64,000 bases of DNA from Anadara kagoshimensis (lineage: Eukaryota > Mollusca > Bivalvia > Arcoida > Arcidae): NCBI GenBank assembly GCA_021292105.1, contig CM037870.1:19871424-19935423 (forward strand), read 5' to 3'. Below the pieces are notes generated by a model that made no database searches, was not told where the DNA came from, and saw only the letters and a list, made by a program, of their open reading frames with translations. The position numbers and the translations under genes were made by a program. Position 1 is the stretch's first letter. Every line of letters starts with the position of its first letter. Of this stretch, positions 46,885 to 57,045 are shown piece by piece.

Positions 46885-47041
46885 TACTGTAAACCTGAAC
46901 TCTTCAATGCACCCAAGTACACTTTATATCACTACACGTCTCTAAAGCATAAACTTAGACTCTTTTAAGCAGTATCAAAGTATTCACTACATCTTATTAT
47001 TTCGGGATTTCGGTTGTTTAGTAATAGAAAAGCACCAACTT

Positions 47042-47260
47042 ACAGATCATAGTGCCTCCCATCAACAAGGTTTGATTCCTGGAGGGGTACAATGTATATC
47101 CCAGTAAGTTAGATAATGTATCAGTATGCTTACCGAAGATCAGTGGTTTTTCTCAGAGCACTCCGATGTCCTTCATTATATCAAATCTGGTCCCCTCGAA
47201 ATAAGTGAAATGCTCTTGACTGTGAGTAAAACACAACTGTTCATTTCATTCAATGTATCA
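47042..47260 (+). mobile_element. tRNA-derived SINE S2, copy 1
   Basis: B-box-like GGTTTGATTCC (47069) is followed by atgcttaccgaagatcagtg, gttttt, agagcactccgatgtccttc, and the 3' block gaaatgctcttgactgtgag, then taaaacacaa. The same blocks occur at 61845. The 'cttaccgaag' string inside mimics a splice donor on the minus strand and is not one. Confidence 0.7.
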
Positions 47261-47284
47261 CTCTCTACTCACTAAAAATTTACG

Positions 47285-47820
47285 ATATGAATTTTATCAC
47301 GTAATAAAGTATAAAAAATGAAAATAATGCTGATAGTAAAACGGGTTATCATCAAACCATCTGAAATAGTAATATAGCTGAAGAAAAATCAGGAATTATT
47401 TGGTCCTGGCTTATATTTTTTGGTTTTTGCTGAAAACGTATTATGAATAAAAATTCTGATACTAACATATCATTTCTTTTCTTGAGACTGATTTATTTTT
47501 AGAATATCAATTTCAATTATTATTTATTATTTTTACTTTATCTCACAATATGAGGTTGCCAAAAAATAAATCTCTTTTTGATCATTGGATTTACGATATC
47601 ATATTAATAAAAATAAAGTTCGTTACAAAAACCACTATGTGGTAAAAAATCCAAATATTTCTTTATCATTATCACAAATACAGTGTTTATTATCATGAAT
47701 ATTGCTATACAGAATTTGATGTTATAGCAAAAATTTGTTTAGGTAGCAATGTTATACCTTGAAGAGCTCCCAATTGCAAGCTATAGAGTTCTAAGCGGAA
47801 GTCTTAACGGATAATGCTGC
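47285..47820. repeat. Local duplication, arm 1 (about 530 bp)
   Basis: Blocks in order: agtataaaaaatgaaaataa; aatagtaatatagctgaaga; cacaatatgaggttgccaaa, then aaataaa; tggatttacgatatcatatt, then aataaaaataaagttcgtta; agagctcccaattgc; ctatagagttct. All have counterparts at 48140-49105. This arm has no MITE, so it approximates the pre-insertion state. Confidence 0.75.
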
Positions 47821-47864
47821 CCGGGATCTCTTTGTGTTAAGGTCCAACGAATAGAACTTCTGAT

Positions 47865-48060
47865 TTAAATATAACAGTACTAGACGGCTGTGTCGGAATA
47901 CAATTCCTCATCAATAGTGCTTGAACCAAAATTGTAAAACCAAATTTTTTACGAAATTGTTGAAAAGATACCCAAAAGGACCAAAATATATATTTACCAA
48001 TTTAGCTAAGAAAATACTTTGTATATTTAATAAAATTAGTTAGGTAGCCAAGTGATCTCT
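47865..48060 (+). repeat. Repeat B copy 3
   Basis: Contains aacagtactagacggctgtg, then tacaattcctcatcaatagt, gcttgaaccaaaattgtaaa, agatacccaaaaggaccaaa and ttagctaagaaaatactttg. It lies between the two arms of the local duplication. Confidence 0.8.
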
Positions 48061-48336
48061 GAATCAGACGCGTAGAAAGTATCGCCTATGGAAAGATCAT
48101 AGTGCGAAAAGTTTACTCTTTCGAATATTTGACAAATTGTAATTTTATCCTAAAAACCACAACTATAAAATTGAAAGTAATATAGATGATATAAAAAATA
48201 AGCTGCCAACAAATTATATAAAATAGCAATATAACTTAAAAACAGAAATTTTAATTTGCTCTTGACTTATCATTTTTCACATTTTCTGATTCCGTATTGT
48301 GAATACAAATTGAATGCCAGTATATATATTTTAGTA

Positions 48337-48768
48337 GAGACGTGTAGAAAGTTTAACACTAAGCTAACGAAGAAGAATCGAAGCTTGCATTGGATGCTTA
48401 CAGCCGAATTGGAAGTTCATTTTGGTCCTCCATAGCTACATTTTGACATCTTTTCAGCTGCTGTGATATATACTGTATAAGAAACTTATATAAGAGGTAG
48501 AAACCTTTCGCGATTTTATTTTTTTTGCGGTATCAAATTTTCACGGTTCCGACTGTACCAATAAGGGGAAAAAGAAATGTTCGCTGAGAAGATATATTCG
48601 CGGTACTAGAGTCACCACAAAAATGCAAATATCTTCGGGGTTGTTTCTTCTGAAACAGTTTTTAGCAGCTTTTTAACTTCTAGATATCCACATTTATGAC
48701 ACTCGGCACTCGAGCTTGGTCCTTCGACTCCCCTTCGTTAACTAAGTGTTAAACTTTCGACTGGTCTG
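48337..48768. mobile_element. MITE family M1, copy 3 (432 bp, with insert)
   Basis: The left terminus is gagacgtgtagaaagtttaa, then cactaagctaacgaag. The right terminus reversed is cagaccagtcgaaagtttaa, then cacttagttaacgaag. TA flanks both ends (48335-48336 and 48769-48770). It is twice the length of its sisters because repeat C sequence occupies the middle. Confidence 0.88.
48505..48655 (-). repeat. Repeat C copy nested in an M1 MITE
   Basis: Contains ttcgcgattttatttttttt, then gcggtatcaaattttcacgg, then ttcgctgagaagatatattc, then gcggtactagagtcacc. The last two blocks are the reverse complement of the 8455-8505 core with only a few differences. Confidence 0.75.
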
Positions 48769-49169
48769 TAATGTATCTTTTTCTCGGATTTATCAATATC
48801 AATATTATTTAATTCTTATCATTTATACTTCAACACACAATATGAAGTTGCCAAAAAATAATAAAGAAGAACGAGAAAAACTGGATTTACGATATAATAT
48901 TAATAAAAATAAAGTTCGTTACAGAGATCACCATGTGGTAAAAATCCAAATGTTTCTTCACCATATCACAAATACATGATTTCCCACTGTGCCTATTATT
49001 CGAATGTAGCATTTGATGTTTGATGTTATAATAAGAAATTCGTTCTTCAATTGAAATACCAGATTACAAAGCATTACAGGGTTATGGAGTTCTGTGAGAG
49101 TCAAAATTCAATTATCACTCCTCCGTCCCTTAGTCCTTAGAGCAAAATTTTAGGCGAAATACAAAGTTG

Positions 49170-49380
49170 TTAGAGGGTAATGTTTCAACGTCCTAGACAA
49201 TATCTATTCACTTATATAAAGGTGTCTAGTCCTTGGAAGTTAGAAGGAACCGGAGTGTCTGTAGATAAAGCTACCAACCTTTCGCAAGTGAACTTGAAAC
49301 TTTTCACACTAGTCGGATTCGAACCTAGGTAACGACAGACATACGTTTAAGGCCAATCCGCCATCTAACCCCCTCACTGT
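49170..49380 (-). mobile_element. tRNA-derived SINE S4, minus strand
   Basis: On the minus strand an A-box-like run (gggggttagatggcggattg, 49374-49355) and a B box (AGGTTCGAATCCGAC, 49328-49314) are spaced as in a tRNA head. They are followed by gaaaggttggtagctttatc and caaggactagacacctttat. No sister copy occurs in the window. Confidence 0.65.
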
Positions 49381-49734
49381 ATTCTCAAGTTGCCCTTAAA
49401 GCAAGAACAAAAGGCTTTAGTAACTATCTTTTTGAATATCGCAATGTTACGTTTCCATACCAGTAAACCCGCAGCATCGCACCATCGCAAAATTCGCGCG
49501 TAGGATTAAGATGCTAAAAGAAATAATCCAACATATAGCAATAATTAAAACACATGGCCTTAATACAACACCTTACATGATAAAGCTATTTACACATGGT
49601 GGTGGTAAATTATTTTCTACCGACGTTGGTTATAATGTATGGGAATAATATTCAACCTGTCATATTTAACAAATAGTGTTCTGCGGCATTACACATTTTC
49701 TATGATCTAAGCTTTATCATGTCAATACTGCACA
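49381..49734. other. AT-rich sequence, no feature recognised
   Basis: No recognisable feature. Confidence 0.5.
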
Positions 49735-50060
49735 AATCATTTTCTTTTAATAGTTTTTGATGCATTGGATTTTTAACCATTTCTCTGTGATCTTGGATGT
49801 ATAGAATTATGTTTTCTTTAAATAATCCACCAAACGAGTATTTTTATTTTTTAAATAAAGATATAAAGGAGTAGATGCGCTAAAGGAGCATATTTGGCCC
49901 CTAAAGTAACATATACTAGGATATGTCTTTTTTCATAGTTTTGGATGCGTTGAATTAAGACTTTTCAATGATAATCTTAGCTACTTAGCACTATATTTTC
50001 TTTCAAAAGAATATATAAAGGGATAAGTGCGATAAGGGTCATATTTGGGCCCTAAATGTG
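49735..50060. repeat. Direct tandem duplication, about 180-bp unit
   Basis: The text agtttttgatgcattggatt, then tataaaggagtagatgcgct, then catatttggcccctaaa recurs as agttttggatgcgttgaatt, then tataaagggataagtgcgat, then catatttgggccctaaa. Confidence 0.8.
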
Positions 50061-50082
50061 AATAGTAAAAGCCAAATTCGAA

Positions 50083-50312
50083 GAGAGGTAAATATTTCAT
50101 AAAACGGTCTATGAATTATCGCTATAAGAGGCTTTATATAATGATATATTTTTATTATAGGCTCTAAATTTCCTCAATGCACTTTGTCCTCTGTGCTTTC
50201 AAACTAGCTATACTTTTGAAATAGAAGACACACTTCCGCTTGGTCTTAAAACCTTGCTTTTGCGGCAACCTTGAGTCCATCACTATTTTCCGCAAATGAG
50301 ACTTCAAATTTC
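50083..50312 (-). mobile_element. Decayed mariner relic, 3' end only
   Basis: Aligns with the end of the complete mariner at 40940-41167. The TIR-like gaggtaaatatttcataaaa matches that element's terminus. Then cactttgtcctctgtgcttt...tatacttttgaaatagaag matches its ccacttttctttcagactgt...tatacctttgaaatagaag. On the minus strand it reads FYFKSIASLKAQ, against FYFKGIDSLKE in the complete copy. Beyond 50312 the similarity stops, so the element is truncated. Divergence is much greater than between typical recent copies, implying an older wave or another lineage. Confidence 0.75.
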
Positions 50313-50709
50313 TACATTGAAGCCCTCTAGACGTAAACCTCTGGACGAATTTAAAATATCGATATAATTTTCATGAATAGCAGCTAGTGAATTGTAAGTT
50401 TCCCCTGTCTAGTAAGCTTTACTGAGCTTAGTTCCTTTACATGCCATCATTTTCATCGTATTTAAGATTTCCATGATACCCTGAATCCTGAGGCCAGACG
50501 AGGTCCATGTCGTATCTCCTCCATTAGAATATCAGTGTATTACATAAGCGATAAACACGTGCACGTCTTATTGATTGGAACTCATTGTATTTTTTTGAAG
50601 TTGTTAAAGATCCATCATCACTTTTTGATTGTGTAGATTCCATGTGCCAGAATTTAAGTCTGTCCGATAGATAACTATATAATGATGTAAGATTTGCACC
50701 GTCAGACAC
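50313..50709. other. Sequence next to the mariner relic, no feature recognised
   Basis: A 61-aa minus ORF (50524-50709) has no mariner or other motif that I can see. Confidence 0.45.
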
Positions 50710-50821
50710 TACAACTTTAGCTATTTTTTCGGTAACGAAAAGAACAGACTGACTGGTGATAAATATACGATTTATTGTAAGGATGACGGATAATATTTTT
50801 TCTAAAACGTAAGGAATTTGC

Positions 50822-50852
<31 letters not shown>

Positions 50853-51075
50853 GAATGTTGCTTAACGTCGCATCAACAATTTTAGCTATTCGCGACCAGA
50901 ACTACTTTAGTAATCTCTATTTTTCGGGTAACGAAAAGAACAGACTGACTTGCTAAAATATATAATTAAATGTTAACATGACGAATAATATAAACTTTTT
51001 TTCTAAAACGTCACAAATTTGTTGCTGTTGTTGTTGTTGTTGAATGTTGCTTGAAGTCGCATCAGCAATTTTTAG
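50710..51075. repeat. Tandem duplication (about 194 bp) with (TTG)n in each copy
   Basis: The text ttttcggtaacgaaaagaac, then agactgac (50727) recurs as tttcgggtaacgaaaagaac, then agactgac (50923). Both copies continue to ttttttctaaaacgt, a (TTG)n run (50821-50853 and 51021-51042) and gaatgttgctt(a/g)a(c/a)gtcgcatc. The run plus that word is the reversed tail of SINE S5, so the duplicated segment includes a SINE end. Confidence 0.82.
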
Positions 51076-51228
51076 CTACACCGAGTCAGCACGCGTGTCA
51101 CTCCCCCGGTCACATTATACTGTCACAGGGTGAACAAGTAAAGGCCAACGGGAAAGTAAAATTCACTTTCCCACATGTGGTCTGAGCCGGTCTCGAACTC
51201 ACAGTGGCGAGAGATCCTAGAATTGTAG
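51010..51228 (-). mobile_element. tRNA-derived SINE S5, minus strand
   Basis: On the minus strand: head with B box (GTGAGTTCGAGACCGG, about 51202-51187), then cacatgtgggaaagtgaatt, ggcctttacttgttcaccct and gggggagtgacacgcgtgct, ending in gcgacttcaagcaacattca, then (CAA)n. The 5' end is cut at a repeat A copy at about 51229. Confidence 0.72.
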
Positions 51229-51490
51229 GTCGGGTGCTTCTGAAGGGTAGGCACATACAGTTAAGCTAGCTACACACGCATGTGATTCAAATCCAAATTG
51301 AGAATAAAAGGAATATGGAACTATGGGAAATCAAACATATTCAGGGTAATTTTGGGTACAGAGACATCATACTTATCAACAATATTGTGATGACGGCCAT
51401 AAAACTTTTTAAGGACCTTAATAAGCCTTGGCTTGCAATACCATTGCGCCAACAATTAATTGGTAAACAGTTTGTTTCGTTGTATAAAAA
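51229..51490 (-). repeat. Repeat A copy, 3' end missing
   Basis: Contains cgggtgcttctgaagggtag, then ttaagctagctacacacgca, atcatacttatcaacaatat, gatgacggccataaaacttt and gtttcgttgtataaaa. It keeps the 5' two thirds, including the segment 5' of hairpin 1. The whole 3' end, from hairpin 2 on, is replaced by SINE S5, so the SINE end marks a rearrangement or later insertion. The 72-aa ORF at 51282 is an artefact. Confidence 0.82.
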
Positions 51491-52407
51491 GGATAATTAA
51501 TAAAAATATTTTTGTTAAAAATAAAGGACATATTGAAATTGTACCCGTATTTGTAAACAAAATTTGAAAATAGACACAAAAAATTGTATATTGCCACTTG
51601 ACATTGAATTCTTCCTTCACTGTATCACTAAGAATTGTAATGAAGTAATTGTGATTTATGCCACAATCTTAGAATTATTTCACTTATATTGGATGCCAGT
51701 TCAGGATGATGAAGGAAATCGGAGTGCCCTGTGAGAACCACCAGCCTATGTAAAGCGAACTGACAAGCTTGAGCACTAGTATCATTGCAGGCTATTTTTG
51801 AAATAATATATTCAAAAGTAGCCCAATAAATTTTTGAATGTATTACACACACATATAATTCAAACATAGCACATGACAACTCTGCCGTCATGAACACGTA
51901 AATATTTTGTAACAGTAAGTTGTTTGAAAGCTTAAATCCATTTATCAACGTCATATTTCTCACATCAATTAATCTATTGGGTATCATCTGGTTTTATGTT
52001 TTGTTGAATACGTTTAAATTGAAAACATAAAATCGTGCAGGTTTTCAAAGTAAGTCAATGCTTACATGTTAGATAAAGCGAATATTTACAGCACTTCATT
52101 AAAATAAAATATTGCTCTAGTAATATTGCATTTATTGACAATATTGATTTTTAAAATTTCAATCAAATCTACAAATTTTGCTATATTTTGAAGTTGGAAG
52201 TCGCTTTTGTTTTCCCGACTTCCTTAATGCTAAATAAAAAATTAGGTTTAAAATTTAAATTGAATCTTGACAAATTTTTATTTATTTTGATGTTGAAACT
52301 AGTCATTGTTTCCCCACTTGCTAAATACAAGATCACGGTGTTTTGATTAGTATAATCACTCAACAATATCAAAGAAAAAGAAATAAAAAAAACTCGTCTT
52401 CAATGTT
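51491..52407. other. AT-rich sequence, no feature recognised
   Basis: The 119-aa minus ORF (51628-51987) is the longest in the window. It has no domain, no good start context and no splice-site logic that I can see. It is kept as unsupported. Confidence 0.4.
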
Positions 52408-53045
52408 TTTGTTTAAACATTTATTATTCTGAAATCTTTGTTTATTTGTATGCCTTAAAGATATCCGAAAAAGGTTCTTTAAAGAATATATCATTGTGCT
52501 ATTCTATAATGAACCGGAAAGTGTTTCAATATCGCACTGCAAAATTTTGCAGACTTTTACCGACTTTGAAACGCGAGATCGATACTTTGTTTTGAAAAAT
52601 GTTTGTAAATTTTAAAGAATCAATAATATAAAGTATTTTTTTTAAAGTTGGTCGATCACATTTTTTCTCTATTTTAGAAAAAGTTGAAATGGAAAGACGT
52701 TCCAATCACGCACTATAACTGCAGACATTTGTCGACCTCTTAAAGCTAGATAAATATTATGTTTTGATAAATATGTGTAAATTAAATACCCATTCTTAAA
52801 ACTTTTTCGACAAAACACCTTTCTCTGTTTAGAAAAAGATCAAAATCCCGTCTTGTTTATTTTTTAACTATTTGATATAATTGTGAAGAATTCTGAAGTA
52901 TTCGTTTATTCATATGCCTTATAGATATCCAACTCAGCGGTTGTTCTCGAAGTACTTTAAAAAATCAGTTTCGATGTTCTATAATGAACCGGAAGGTGTT
53001 TCAATCACGCACTATAACTGCAGACATTAGAGTGTTAATTTGCCC
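52408..53045. repeat. Degenerate tandem triplication, units of about 180-300 bp
   Basis: The text ctataatgaaccggaaagtg, then tttcaatatcgcact occurs at about 52505. The block ttccaatcacgcactataac, then tgcagacatt(t/a) occurs at about 52704. At about 52980 ctataatgaaccggaaggtg, then tttcaatcacgcactataac, then tgcagacatt combines both. 'gtttatt..tatgcctta.agatatcc' precedes the first and third. Confidence 0.75.
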
Positions 53046-53615
53046 CTCAAGTTCATCGATCGATCATCAACTAAAAAACTCGGCGGAATTCTATTGAAGT
53101 AATTGGTGTTTGAACGGCGGCACCTCTTGCATAATACATTTTTTGCAGTGAATCGATATAATGAAACGACTGATAACAGTTTTCAAAACCATCACAAAAT
53201 GTATTTTACGAAAGTCAACAAGCTTCTTCACTTTTCAGTGTAAGTGTTGTTGTTCAAATTGACTTAAGTAACGTTTCCTGGTTATTCATGTCGCAATTGT
53301 TCGAATTTCCAATGACTAGATATCGAGCGAAGATACACAATATGGGTCAAAATATATGTTATAATTTGTGTACTATTAATTAAACTTACTATGCACTTTA
53401 CTACCATATGACCGAGTTTCGAAACGCTCCATAGATATGCTTCTGAACCCATGCTAAAATTTTAGTTATTACAAGAATGCTATCCCTTCATTTTATTATG
53501 ATAGAATGATAATACATAATAACTAACTGAATAAATAAACAAATAGGTATTACTCTTAAACCTGGACGAAAATGGAGTCTAGTCATCTGTCTTGCCAATT
53601 TAATGCCAATTTCAG
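53046..53615. other. Sequence upstream of exon b
   Basis: Nothing is recognised except the acceptor tract leading to 53615. Confidence 0.4.
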
Positions 53616-53651
53616 TGGGACAGACTAGACGAACATCTTCAAACAGAGATG
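53616..53651 (+). CDS. Candidate microexon b (36 nt) of the unrecognised gene
   Basis: The acceptor is gccaatttcAG (53614-53615) and the donor is ATG|GTAAGC (53652). The exon is exactly 36 nt, so phase 0 in and phase 0 out, and encodes WDRLDEHLQTEM when joined to exon a. An acidic, helix-prone stretch would follow the basic first exon. A 64-aa ORF in another frame overlaps it and is disregarded because it crosses the donor. The region has no repeat homology. Without transcript data a chance match of splice signals remains possible. Confidence 0.45.
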
Positions 53652-53995
53652 GTAAGCTATTTTGTTTTTGTTCCCGTCTCTTTAGAACATTCTTTTATTA
53701 TAATTGCTTATATTACATAATATGTTCTTGTCCATCTTTTGCAAAAGATTCTAATTATTTTCATTTACATGTCATTAGAAGTTACCCAAGAAATTAACGT
53801 TTTATCTGCACCAGTGCGCTGTGTGGTCCAGCGATATCATGATATGCTTGATTTAGCTCCAGTTTTAAACGTTTTTAAGTTAGTAAGGTTATGTTTTATT
53901 TCGTGTAAACAATGTTTAAAAAAGACGTTATATCATGTTTGTATGTTTAACAACAGGAGGTTATCATTTTTTGGCAATTAAACAGTTATTAATAC

Positions 53996-54230
53996 CGCAT
54001 CTTGGAATCTGCACTTGTAGGAAACCTATCTTAATGATATTTAAAATTTTTATCGTAACACAACTTTAATCTTATTTCTGAACAGTTTTCCATGTAACAC
54101 TGTTTCAGCAAGGAGTGTTTATAATTATTTTTCCTGATATAACTCTATGATTCAAATCAATTATGATTTAGCCGTACACCTTGAAATGATGATTCTGTTG
54201 CTCTGTAAAATCATAGTATATATCTATAAT
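53996..54230 (+). repeat. Outlying copy of the 55-kb array unit
   Basis: The text gcatcttggaatctgcactt, then aatgatatttaaaattttta, then ccatgtaacactgtttcagc, then aaggagtgtt matches about 55010-55130 (aaatcttggaatttgtactt, then aatgatattttaaaacttta, then ctatgtaacacatatcagta, then aggag). Confidence 0.75.
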
Positions 54231-54235
54231 CTAAC

Positions 54236-54350
54236 ACAAACATACCAGTCTATGTTGAAACCACAATCCGAAAAAACCCCAAACAAAACAAAGTAAGAAC
54301 CTTTAAAAATAGCAAATTAAGTTAATCACACGTACGTCTGCACCTTATCT
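54236..54350 (-). repeat. Repeat A 3' fragment, minus strand
   Basis: Contains acacaaacataccagtctat, gttgaaaccacaatccg and aaatagcaaattaagttaat, then cacacgtacgt. It is the left member of a divergent pair with the copy at 54410. Confidence 0.65.
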
Positions 54351-54409
54351 ATTAGCTAAATTGTGATATAATGTCAAGTTAACATATATACAAGATATTT
54401 TTATAACAC

Positions 54410-54578
54410 ACGAAGCGGCTGGTGTAGTTAGATGAAAAAGGGGCGCTTACCCTTCCGGAGCAACTGGTCTCTCTGCCCTGGGAAAAGTTCACGTGTTTAA
54501 CCTAATTTGCTAGCTTCAAAATTTTTTAATTGCTATAGGGATGTGGTTAGGACATGGATTGGTACGTTTGCTTCAAAT
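54410..54578 (+). repeat. Repeat A copy, plus strand
   Basis: Contains cacgaagcggctggtgtagt, cgcttacccttccggagcaa, tctctgccctgggaaaagtt, CACGTG, tttaacctaatttgctag and gacatggattggtacgttt. The E-box is intact while hairpin 2 is altered. Confidence 0.82.
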
Positions 54579-54989
54579 ATTTAACAAAATCATAAAAATT
54601 ATTAGGAGAGTCTTGGCACTCTACTAATGTACATTTATGTCAGGAGAATTTGTTGTTCGTCTGTAAAAAAGCAAGGATATAATATCAAAATTAATTTATT
54701 CCAACGTCATATTACTCTGGTGAATTTACGCAAAACGAACACAAAAAACCCAACAAAACGTCTCCATTAACAATATCCAACTTAACTTACATCTAGCCCA
54801 GAATACATTGAATATCGCTAATATATCAAATGTTTGAATTATCAATATATCCGGGTTACATATACTAAGATCAGAATAAAATAAAAAACATATTGGTCCA
54901 TGTTTGAACGAAAAATTAAATTGAATCTCTACTCGGATATCTTAAATATGCTAATGCAATGTAAAATAATAAACATATACAACCAATCA
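54579..54989. other. AT-rich sequence, no feature recognised
   Basis: No recognisable feature. Confidence 0.5.
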
Positions 54990-55960
54990 TTATTTTATAC
55001 CAAATCTTGGAATTTGTACTTAAAGAAAACCCAACTTAATGATATTTTAAAACTTTATCAGAACACAACTTTAAGCTAATTCTTATACATTTTTCTATGT
55101 AACACATATCAGTAAGGAGCAGTTATTTTATCTTGAAACCAAAATAAATGAGGTCGTTTCTCAAATATTTTAGATATACTGATGCGGTGTTAAACAATAT
55201 TCATATACAATCAATTAATATTTTATACTGCTGTTATTACAGAAATGAGGTAACTAAGGAAGAATTTACTGTGTGTTTTAATTGCTGTATACGCAAAGAT
55301 ATGAACACAAAAATGTTTGATTACCATACCCCTCTTACTTTATCTTGAGATTAAAAAATAACTTGAATCGCTTCCATAATGCTTTTAATACACTGATGCG
55401 ATGTAACATAATATGCATGGACAACCAGTCATTATTTTGTCCGATATTTTGGAATCTGTACACATAGAAAAACATTCATGTGAAAGATTTTATCTAAACA
55501 CAGCCCTTAACTTATTCTGAAAGTTCTCATGTACCAATGTTTCAGCAGAAGAAGAAGTATTTTGCTTGTTTTATCATGAGACCATAGTAAACTGAATCTC
55601 TTCTAGAAGGCAAATTTTGCGAATCTTCTTCTTAAGCACACTGATGCGATGTAAAACAATATACATGTACAATCAGGGTTTTACACTATCTTTTTACAGA
55701 AATGATATGACTGCGCTAGGATTAACTACTGTGTGTATTGAGTCTGTACATGCGAAATTATAAACACACAAAATATTTCGATTAACCGTACCCCTACTGA
55801 CTTTATATTGAAATCGGAATAAATTGAGTTTCTTCTCGATTATCTAAGGTACACTGATGCGATGTAAAACAACATGCATGAAAAAATCATTATTTTGTAC
55901 ATAAATCAGATGACTAAAGAAGGATTTATTGTGTGTATTGATCGGCGTATATTTAGGGTG
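54990..55960. repeat. Degenerate tandem array, about 215-250 bp unit, 4 units
   Basis: The marker cactgatgcgatgtaaaac (with variants) occurs at about 55178, 55391, 55639 and 55853. Each is followed by catgca/catata, then caatcattattttgtac. A higher-order alternation is visible: 'ttggaatctgtac' blocks precede alternate markers, and 'agaaatga(g)gtaactaaggaag' with 'gtgtgtattgat' follow. The 66-aa ORF at 55148 lies within a unit. Confidence 0.8.
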
Positions 55961-56129
55961 TATTCTCTGTTATGCAATACCGTTATAAATAAACCATATA
56001 AATGAATACAGTAGGGATTTTTGATACTTGATAAGTTATATCCGATTTGGTATTTAACTTGATATATTTCAGTAAGATATTACCCTTTGTATATCATCAT
56101 GATTTCCTTATTTATGGTAAATATCTTGA
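55961..56129. other. AT-rich sequence between two arrays
   Basis: No recognisable feature. Confidence 0.5.
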
Positions 56130-57045
56130 TTTATGTGGCAAGGAATAGTATATCTTATTACATAAAATATATACTAGATACGTTGTTTATTGTACCAATA
56201 TTTTACTCTTTATTCCAAGAAACAAAACGTTTCCAATAAGGAATCGTGTAATATTTATAGAGAAACCCTTTTCGAACTTAATTTTCATCAAATAACATAA
56301 AATATAAAGATACATTGTTTAATAATAACCTTATTTTACTATGAATTCTAATAAACCAAAAATCTTCAATATAGAATCGTCAAATATTTAATGAGAATCC
56401 CATTTCGAGCTTAATTTTCATCATATTTAATAAAATATATAATTACATTTTTTATACCTATATTTTCCTTCTTTATTCGAAGAAAAAATCTACAATATAA
56501 AATCGTCAAATATTTATATAGAATCCCCTTTTTTAACTTAATTTTCATAATACTATATGAAATATACACATACAGTGTGTATAATACCTATATTTTACTC
56601 TTTATTCAAAGAGACCAAAAATCTGTAATAGAGAATCGCCAGTATTTATAAAAGAACCCCTATTTTAGCTTATTTTTGTCTTTTAACATAAAATATATAG
56701 ATACATTGTTTGTATACCTAATTCGAATAAACCAAAAAGCATCACTATAGAATCGTTCATATTTATACAGAATCCTTTCCCTAGCTTAATTTTCGTCATA
56801 TTACATAAAATATATATACATTGTTTTTATGCCTCTATTTCACCCCAAATTCGAATAAATCAAACATCGTCAACATAGAATCGTCCAATATGTATAAAGA
56901 ATCAGTTATTGTCATGTTACATGAAAATATATATTCATTGTTTTCATACCTATAGTTTAATCTTAATTCGAATAAACCAAAAATCTTGAATATAGAATCG
57001 TCCAATATATTAATAAAGAATCCCTTCTCAAGCTTAATTTTTAAC
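56130..57045. repeat. AT-rich satellite-like array, about 126-bp unit, 7 copies
   Basis: The GAATCG landmark lies at 56241, 56374, 56500 (AAATCG), 56633, 56750, 56878 and 56995, spaced 117-133 bp. The unit consists of taaaccaaaaatcttcaata, tagaatcgtccaatatttat, agaatcccttttcgagctta, attttcatcatattacataa, and aatatatacattgtttttat, then acctatattttactctttat. The unit is extremely AT-rich with the one CG kept in every copy. Confidence 0.9.

Larger units (their letters stand above)
48140..49105. repeat. Local duplication, arm 2, enlarged by a MITE
   Basis: Matches arm 1 on both sides of the M1 MITE: left part about 48170-48334, right part 48771-49105 (cacaatatgaagttgccaaa, then aaataataaa; tggatttacgatataatatt). 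Removing the 432-bp MITE leaves about 530 bp, equal to arm 1. The 77-aa plus ORF at 48746 lies in this sequence and is broken in arm 1, which argues against a gene. Confidence 0.75.
19308..53615 (+). other. Putative 34.3-kb intron between exons a and b
   Basis: Defined by the GTAAGT donor at 19308 and the ttcAG acceptor at 53614-53615. It would hold most of the repeats, the mariner, several SINEs and several MITEs in the window. Intron status is inferred from the two exon candidates only. Confidence 0.35.

Noticed and set aside
48746-48979. 77-aa plus-strand ORF with a charged segment (KLPKNNKEEREK)
   Set aside because: It lies in a local duplication, starts inside the M1 MITE terminus, and is broken in the sister arm at 47.5 kb.
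51628-51987. 119-aa minus-strand ORF, the longest in the window
   Set aside because: No recognisable domain, no supporting splice signals, and its length is expected by chance in a 64-kb window on six frames.
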